From assembly GCA_002399735.1 (NCBI GenBank), contig DHEF01000004.1, positions 1 through 47,923 of the forward strand: DNA of 47,923 nt, read 5' to 3'. This DNA is from Chitinophagaceae bacterium UBA4857. Its GTDB lineage: Bacteria; Bacteroidota; Bacteroidia; Chitinophagales; Chitinophagaceae. Under the pieces are notes generated by a model that worked only from the letters and a program-made list of their open reading frames with translations, was not told where the DNA came from and did not search any database. This document shows positions 42,205-47,923 of this stretch, piece after piece. The position numbers were made by a program, and so were the translations under genes. Each line of letters opens with the position of its first letter. The stretch's first letter is position 1.

Positions 42205-44964
42205 ATGCGAATTGTTGGTTTAGTTATAATGTTTTTGGTTTCTGTTTGTAGTGTAATGGCACAACAAACAGAAAAATTGTATTTATCCGGGAAGGGTAAT
42301 GATGATATGGTGCAATGGGATTTTTTGGTGACAGGTGGAATGAATGCGGGTAAATGGTCAAAGATTGGTGTGCCATCTTGTTGGGAATTACAGGGCTTTG
42401 GTAAATACGATTATGGTTTTGCAAAAGATAGTGTACGTGGAAAAGAAAAAGGGTTATACAAACATCAGTTTAATATACCATCAAACTGGAAAGGCAAAAC
42501 AATCAATATTGTTTTTGAAGGAGTGATGACCGATGCAGAAGTAAAAGTGAATGGAAAGTCGGCGGGGGCTATACATCAGGGAGCTTTTTATGCATTTAAA
42601 TATGACATTAGTAAGCTGGTAAAATATGGGGCAAAAAATTTGCTGGAAGTAACGGTTGCTAAACATTCTGCCAACAAAAGTGTGAACGAAGCAGAACGTC
42701 AAGCTGACTACTGGATTTTTGGCGGCATATTCAGGCCGGTTTGGTTAGAGGTTTTACCAACTACACATATAAGTGACATAAGTATTGATGCAAAAGCAAA
42801 TGGCCTTTTTACCACAAAGTTTGCTGCAGGAAAAAACGACAAAGCAGTAGTAAATATTTACGATGCGAACGATCAATTATTGTCAACTACTAATGCTGTT
42901 GCAGCAAATGAAATGTATAGTGCACAACTGGATGTAAGTAGTATAAAACAATGGAGTCCGGAGTCGCCTGTTTTATACCGTGCTGAATATGTTATTTATA
43001 AAAACAACAAAGCCATACATACTGTAAGTGAAAAGTTTGGGTTTAGAACAGTGGAAGTAAAACAGCGGGATGGTATTTATGTGAATGGTGTGAAAATGAA
43101 ATTTAAAGGGGTGAATCGTCATTCTTTTAGACCGGAAAGCGGCCGCACTACCAGTTATAAAAATAGTGTGGAAGATGTGTTGCTGATGAAGGAGATGAAT
43201 ATGAATGCGGTGCGTATGGCGCATTATCCGCCCGATGATCATTTTTTACAAGTATGCGATTCACTAGGTTTATTTGTAATTGATGAGTTAGCCGGTTGGC
43301 ACGGACATTATGATACGCCTACCGGAACATTGCGTGTAAAAGAAATGGTGGAGCATGACCGTAATCATCCATCCGTTATTATTTGGGCTAATGGTAATGA
43401 GGGAGGTAGTAACCCTGAACTGGATAATTTATTTGGCAAATACGATTTACAAAACAGGGTAGTGATACATCCCTGGCAATTACGTAATGGTATAGAAACA
43501 CAGCATTACCGCCAATATAATTATGGTGTGGGTAATTTTGAAAACGGTCGGGAGATTGTGATGCCTACAGAATTTTTACATGGTTGGTTTGATGGTGGGC
43601 ATGGTGCAGGTTTGGAAGATTACTGGACAAAAATGTGGAACAATCCACTGAGTGCCGGTGGTTTTTTATGGGACTTTGCCGATCAGGGTGTGGTGCGTAA
43701 AGATTTAAATGATTCTATTGATACCGATAAAAGCCGAGGTGCCGATGGCATTGTTGGTCCGCACCATGAAAAAGAAGGAAGCTTTTATGCCATTAAAGAA
43801 ATATGGAGTCCTATATTTTTTGAACGTAAAGAAATGACAACAGATTTTGATGGCAAACTGAATATAGAAAACCGTTATCATTTTACCAATGCTAATAGCT
43901 GTACCTATAGTTGGAAATTGAAACGTTTTACATTAGCTAGCCAAGAATCGCTTACAGGCAAAGCAACAGCACCCAATATTGAACCACATGCGAAAGGTGT
44001 TTTACAATTATCATTACCGGCTAACTGGAAACAGTTTGATGTGTTGTATGTAACGGTGCATGATAAAGACAAACAGGAACTGTTTACCTGGAGTTATCCT
44101 ATAGCTGGTCCCAAACAAAAGGCGGCTGAATTAGTAAACGCCACTAAAAAGGTAAATACCGTTGCTATTAATGAACAGGGCAATAGTTACGAAGTAAAAG
44201 TAAACGATGTTATCCTGTTGTTTAACAAAGCAGATGGTTTGTTAAAAGAAGTGTATAATGCAAAAGGATTATTGCCTTTATCTAATGGCCCTGTAATACA
44301 GGAAGGCGCAAACAATTTTGCAGGATTGTCATATGAATTTGATGCGGATAAAAACCTGGTTATTAGATCAACCTATAACAAACAAAAAAGTTTTAATACC
44401 CTGCAATGGAACATTCATACCAACGGCTGGGTACAATTAACGGTAAACTATTTCCCTGATTCACTGCATACCAAAATGCTGGGCATCAACTTTGATTTAC
44501 CCGAAAACACTATGCATTCGGTAACTTATATGGGCAAAGGGCCTTACCGTGTTTGGAAAAACAGGTTAAAAGGTGGCAGCTTCGATGTGTGGAAGAAAAA
44601 GTATAACAATACCGATACCGGTGAAAACTGGGTATATCCGGAATTTAAAGGGTATCATGCCAATTTTTATGGTGGCTTTATTAATACCGAAGGACAAAGT
44701 TTTGCAGTAGCCACCGAAATGGAAGATTTATTCCTGCGGTTGTATGGTGCCAAATGGAAAACAGATCAATGGCATAATTACGAGCCCTGGTTTCCTAAAG
44801 GAGATATTTCGTTTATGCAGGCCATACCATCTATTGGCTCCCGTACACAAACAAGAGAAACAACCGGCCCCATGGGCTTAGATAATATTTACTACGATTA
44901 CGAGAAAGACCCGACAAGGGCTTTAAAAATTGTATTGTGGTTTAACTTTAGTAGCAATCAATAA
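42205..44964 (+). CDS. GH2 glycosidase, beta-galactosidase/uronidase-like
   Basis: This 919-residue secreted GH2 enzyme has the signal peptide MRIVGLVIMFLVSVCSVMAQ. It has a jelly-roll domain (VPSCWELQGFGKYDYGF, EVKVNGKSAGAIHQGAFYAF), an Ig-like domain, and a TIM barrel with acid/base Glu399 in WANGNEGGS and likely nucleophile Glu456 in MPTEFLHGW. A large C-terminal beta domain (residues about 660-915) of the LacZ domain-5 kind follows (SVTYMGKGPYRVWKNRLKGG). The nucleophile context PTEFLHG differs from the classical SENMSA of the galactosidase at 21465, so another sugar, perhaps a uronic acid, is likely. GH2 beta-uronidases are known in RG-II systems. The stop overlaps the next ATG by 1 bp (TAATG). 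Confidence 0.88.
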   Translation: MRIVGLVIMFLVSVCSVMAQQTEKLYLSGKGNDDMVQWDFLVTGGMNAGKWSKIGVPSCWELQGFGKYDYGFAKDSVRGKEKGLYKHQFNIPSNWKGKTINIVFEGVMTDAEVKVNGKSAGAIHQGAFYAFKYDISKLVKYGAKNLLEVTVAKHSANKSVNEAERQADYWIFGGIFRPVWLEVLPTTHISDISIDAKANGLFTTKFAAGKNDKAVVNIYDANDQLLSTTNAVAANEMYSAQLDVSSIKQWSPESPVLYRAEYVIYKNNKAIHTVSEKFGFRTVEVKQRDGIYVNGVKMKFKGVNRHSFRPESGRTTSYKNSVEDVLLMKEMNMNAVRMAHYPPDDHFLQVCDSLGLFVIDELAGWHGHYDTPTGTLRVKEMVEHDRNHPSVIIWANGNEGGSNPELDNLFGKYDLQNRVVIHPWQLRNGIETQHYRQYNYGVGNFENGREIVMPTEFLHGWFDGGHGAGLEDYWTKMWNNPLSAGGFLWDFADQGVVRKDLNDSIDTDKSRGADGIVGPHHEKEGSFYAIKEIWSPIFFERKEMTTDFDGKLNIENRYHFTNANSCTYSWKLKRFTLASQESLTGKATAPNIEPHAKGVLQLSLPANWKQFDVLYVTVHDKDKQELFTWSYPIAGPKQKAAELVNATKKVNTVAINEQGNSYEVKVNDVILLFNKADGLLKEVYNAKGLLPLSNGPVIQEGANNFAGLSYEFDADKNLVIRSTYNKQKSFNTLQWNIHTNGWVQLTVNYFPDSLHTKMLGINFDLPENTMHSVTYMGKGPYRVWKNRLKGGSFDVWKKKYNNTDTGENWVYPEFKGYHANFYGGFINTEGQSFAVATEMEDLFLRLYGAKWKTDQWHNYEPWFPKGDISFMQAIPSIGSRTQTRETTGPMGLDNIYYDYEKDPTRALKIVLWFNFSSNQ

Positions 44965-44969
44965 TGAAT

Positions 44970-47711
44970 ATGAAAGTAAGATTTGCCCTTATAGCGTTGG
45001 TATTATGTTACAGCCGTATTGTTGTAGCACAAACCACCGTGCAGCAATTGTTAACGGAGCAGCAATCGCACCCGATTGGTATTGCAACCACGCAGCCACG
45101 GTTTAGTTGGCAGTTGGGGTCAACAGAGAGAGGCATCAAACAATTGAGCTATGAAATTTTAGTAGCCAGCTCTAAAGCAAACCTGGAAAAAAACAATGCT
45201 GATGTATGGCAATCGGGTGAGGTGAAATCAGACCTATCGGTATTGATTCCTTATAACGGAAAAACATTAGCGTCAAATGTTTATTACTACTGGAAAGTAA
45301 AAGTAAAAACCAATAAAGGCGAAGCAATTGAAAGCAAACCGGTATTCTTTACCGTTGGTTTTGTGGATGCAAAAAACTGGAAAGCAAAATGGATTGGTTA
45401 CGATAAACCCTTCGCCTGGGATAGTGTTACACAATGGTCACGTTTATCGGCTCGTTATTACCGTAAAGAGTTTGCGGCAACCCAAAAATTAAAAAAGGCT
45501 TATGTAAACGTAGTAGGCCTGGGTATGTATGAGTTATTTATTAACGGTAAAAAAATAGGCGACCAGGTTTTAGCGCCAGCTCCAACAGATTACCGCAAAA
45601 CAGTATTGAGTAATACTTTTGATGTAACGGAGAATATTGTACAAGGTAAAAACGCCGTTGGGGTGGTATTAGGTAATGGTCGATTTTTTACCATGCGTCA
45701 AAATTTTAAACCCCAAAAAATAAACACATTCGGTTTCCCTAAACTGTTGTTACAACTGGATCTTGTTTTTGATGATGGCACTAAACAAACCATCATAACC
45801 GATGAAAGCTGGAAGTTTACAGCTGATGGCCCTATACGAACCAATAATGAATACGATGGCGAAGAATATGATGCCACCAAAGAATTGGGTAGCTGGACAC
45901 AAACCTCCTATAACGATGCTAAATGGTTAAAGGCTGGTATAGTTCCGGCTCCAACGGGTATTATTACACCCCAGCCCAATCGCCACATGAAAATAATGCA
46001 GCAAATACAACCAATGGCCATTACCAAACTGGCCGGCGATAAGTATGTACTGGATATGGGGCAAAACTTTGCAGGTTGGCTGCAGTTCAAAGTAAAAGGC
46101 GAGAAAGGCCGTAAAGTGATGTTGCGCTTTGCAGAAAGCCTGGAACCCAGTGGTGAACTATATATGGCTAACCTGCGTGATGCCAAAGTAACCGATATAT
46201 ATACCTTAAGGGGTGGTGGTGAAGAAACATGGCATCCCACATTTGTATACCACGGTTTCCGGTATGTAGAAATTACCGGCTGGCCGGGTACGCCAACCGT
46301 AAATGATTTTGAGGGGCATTTAGTGTACGACCAGATGCAAACAACAGGCAGCATACAAACCGACAACGAAACCATTAATAGTATTGTAAAAAACGCCTGG
46401 TGGGGCATTGCTTCTAACTACAAAGGCATGCCGGTGGATTGTCCGCAACGTAACGAACGACAACCCTGGTTAGGCGACAGAACACAAGGTGCTTATGGAG
46501 AAAGTTTTTTATTTAACAATGGCGCATTATATGCAAAATGGTTAGATGATATTCAACAATCACAAAGGCCTGATGGCGCTATACCCGATGTAACGCCTGC
46601 TTATTGGAACTACTATAGCGATAATGTTACCTGGCCGGGTGCTTATATTTTAATTGCCGAAATGTTGCACCATCAGTTTGGCGATAAAGAATCTTTGGTA
46701 AAACATTATCCATTTATGAAAAAATGGATGGACTATATGCGTGGTAAGTATTTAAAAAATAATATTCTTACCAAAGATAAATACGGCGATTGGTGTGTAC
46801 CTCCCGAAGATTTAAAAATGATAAAATCGCAGGATAGCACACGTACCACAAACGGACAATTAATTGCTACGGTTTATTATTATCGCTTGTTGCAAATAAT
46901 GAAAAACTTTGCAGCTATTACTGGCAATAGTAGCGATACCACAGGTTATGTAAAATTATCTGTCGATATAAAAGAGGCCTTTAATAAAAAGTTTTTCAAA
47001 GCAAATATTGGCGTGTACGATAATGGCACCATTACTGCCAATTTATTGCCACTGTATTTTGGAATGGTGCCGGTTAAACAAAAAACACAGGTTATAGAAA
47101 CCATTGCCCGCAAATTACAGGCAGATAAGATGCATATCAGCACCGGTGTTATTGGTACGCAGTGGTTAATGCGTGGCCTTACGCAGTTTGGTTTAGAGCC
47201 TGCAGCGTTTACATTGGCTTCTAACAATACTTATCCAAGTTGGGGTTATATGGTACAACAAGGCGCAACTACTATTTGGGAATTATGGAATGGTAATACC
47301 GCTAACCCGCAAATGAATTCGCAAAACCATGTCATGTTGTTAGGCGATTTATTAACCTGGTTGTATGAAGATGTAGCGGGTATAAAAAATCATTCATCCG
47401 GTGTGGCTTTTAAAACCATCAGCATGAAACCATCCATGCATCAGCAATTGCCATCCAGTATTGCATCGTATCAATCGCCTTATGGCACTATACAATCCGA
47501 TTGGAAAAACACTGCTGATAGTTTTAACTGGAAAATAAACATACCGGCTAACACATCAGCGCTGGTACAAATTCCGGTTAAGGCAAAAGCAAGTATTACC
47601 GAGTCGGGTAAGCAAGCAAACACAGCAAATGGTTTACGTTTTATAAAACAGGAAAAAGGTTATGCTTTGTACGAGGTACAAAGTGGCGAATATTATTTTG
47701 AATCGAATTAA
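44970..47711 (+). CDS. GH78 alpha-L-rhamnosidase, second copy
   Basis: This is a roughly 913-residue secreted GH78. ATG 44964 overlaps the preceding stop by 1 bp; ATG 44970 (chosen) gives MKVRFALIALVLCYSRIVVA as the signal peptide. The Fn3-like entry (LLTEQQSHPIGIATTQPRFSW, YEILVASSKANL), jelly-rolls (YVNVVGLGMYELFINGKKIG, VGVVLGNGRFF) and (alpha/alpha)6 barrel are in standard order. The acid block is DCPQRNERQPWLGD with Asp490 and Glu496, matching the canonical GH78 pattern. The likely base is Glu771 in TIWELWNG. It is co-translated with the GH2 above, which suggests that the two act on one side chain, with rhamnose and its beta-linked neighbour removed in turn. Confidence 0.93.
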   Translation: MKVRFALIALVLCYSRIVVAQTTVQQLLTEQQSHPIGIATTQPRFSWQLGSTERGIKQLSYEILVASSKANLEKNNADVWQSGEVKSDLSVLIPYNGKTLASNVYYYWKVKVKTNKGEAIESKPVFFTVGFVDAKNWKAKWIGYDKPFAWDSVTQWSRLSARYYRKEFAATQKLKKAYVNVVGLGMYELFINGKKIGDQVLAPAPTDYRKTVLSNTFDVTENIVQGKNAVGVVLGNGRFFTMRQNFKPQKINTFGFPKLLLQLDLVFDDGTKQTIITDESWKFTADGPIRTNNEYDGEEYDATKELGSWTQTSYNDAKWLKAGIVPAPTGIITPQPNRHMKIMQQIQPMAITKLAGDKYVLDMGQNFAGWLQFKVKGEKGRKVMLRFAESLEPSGELYMANLRDAKVTDIYTLRGGGEETWHPTFVYHGFRYVEITGWPGTPTVNDFEGHLVYDQMQTTGSIQTDNETINSIVKNAWWGIASNYKGMPVDCPQRNERQPWLGDRTQGAYGESFLFNNGALYAKWLDDIQQSQRPDGAIPDVTPAYWNYYSDNVTWPGAYILIAEMLHHQFGDKESLVKHYPFMKKWMDYMRGKYLKNNILTKDKYGDWCVPPEDLKMIKSQDSTRTTNGQLIATVYYYRLLQIMKNFAAITGNSSDTTGYVKLSVDIKEAFNKKFFKANIGVYDNGTITANLLPLYFGMVPVKQKTQVIETIARKLQADKMHISTGVIGTQWLMRGLTQFGLEPAAFTLASNNTYPSWGYMVQQGATTIWELWNGNTANPQMNSQNHVMLLGDLLTWLYEDVAGIKNHSSGVAFKTISMKPSMHQQLPSSIASYQSPYGTIQSDWKNTADSFNWKINIPANTSALVQIPVKAKASITESGKQANTANGLRFIKQEKGYALYEVQSGEYYFESN

Positions 47712-47739
47712 TATGAGGCGTAAGCAATGTTGATGAGTG

Positions 47740-47800
47740 AACAGAAAGATGAACGGAGCGTCGCAACAAAAGTTCAATCAGGGGTGGGGCGTTGGTAAAA
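47740..47800 (-). repeat. Mosaic repeat, R orientation
   Basis: ACAGAAAGATGAACGGAGCG, then TCGCAACAAAAGTTCAATC, then GGGCGTTGGTAAAATAAT. It is close to the R copy at 37190. Here R precedes an F copy, the opposite of the usual F...R order. Confidence 0.75.
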
Positions 47801-47810
47801 TAATAATTAT

Positions 47811-47923
47811 ATTATCGGCTGCATTGCTACTATCATCGTCTGTTGTAACCCGATAGGGTTGGGGTTTTATTTATTTCCAGTGGAAATGAATTAAAGACTA
47901 TCACTTGTGCTGCAACAATTCTA
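47811..47923 (+). repeat. Mosaic repeat, F orientation, cut by the window edge
   Basis: ATTATCGGCTGCATTGCTAC, then TATCATCGTCTGTTGTAACC, then the block TTATTTATTTCCAGTGG, AAATGAATTAAAGACTA shared with 21401-21434, then CTTGTGCTGCAACAATTCTA. It runs to the end of the window; nothing else is seen in the last 212 bp. Confidence 0.75.

Noticed and set aside
45908..46408. 166-residue antisense frame inside the second GH78
   Set aside because: Opposite strand of a well-supported GH78 coding region; Ser/Pro-rich shadow without a domain.

Overview
The window is a single co-directional block of about 48 kb, with 21 convincing protein genes, all on the + strand. It comes from an AT-rich Bacteroidota genome. 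The evidence is an adjacent SusC/SusD pair, many signal peptides ending in A-Q, a Bacteroidota-type lipobox, and weak ribosome binding sites. A soil or plant-associated Chitinophagia/Sphingobacteriia member seems most likely, but the genus cannot be read from the sequence.

Region 1 (511-7548) is a compact, translationally coupled cytoplasmic operon. It encodes a MaoC-type hot-dog hydratase, a solute-binding-protein fold WITHOUT a signal peptide, two tandem class III (CaiB/BaiF) CoA-transferases, a COG3618 lactonase/amidohydrolase, a RhaT-family sugar symporter and a Gfo/Idh/MocA oxidoreductase. This gene combination does not match a pathway I know. It is the best candidate in the window for an undescribed system: a CoA-thioester route for a sugar acid or a rare sugar.

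Region 2 (7769-47711) is a large polysaccharide utilisation locus whose enzyme set matches rhamnogalacturonan-II/pectin: a GH138-like alpha-galacturonidase, GH28, GH95, three GH2, two GH78, PL1, GH140 (apiosidase), GH43-like, and a GH143-like + GH142-like gene pair. It also encodes a beta-helix/TIM-barrel fusion of unassigned family and a DUF3826 protein. SusC/SusD (25157-30434) sit in the middle. Nearly all products carry Sec signals or are lipoproteins, so depolymerisation is envelope-associated. No PUL regulator (HTCS, AraC, ECF sigma/anti-sigma) is present in the window.

Region 3 is the intergenic DNA. Many gaps carry copies of one mosaic intergenic repeat family, with a core related to ATCGTCCCTTGCG and its complement CGACGCAAGG. 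The copies often form F...R inverted pairs. At three genes (12282, 15064/15130, 21465) the repeat appears to supply the start-codon region. Other intergenic signals are an 18-bp perfect hairpin after susD, a 22-bp motif shared by the DNA upstream of the CoA operon and of the DUF3826-susCD operon, and a GC-rich structured leader before the GH43 lipoprotein.

Working model: SusCD and surface lipoproteins bind and import pectic (RG-II) oligosaccharides. Periplasmic GH/PL enzymes strip the side chains. RhaT and the upstream CoA/lactonase/oxidoreductase operon may take up and catabolise one of the released unusual sugars. The link between the two regions is inferred from adjacency and the shared motif only.
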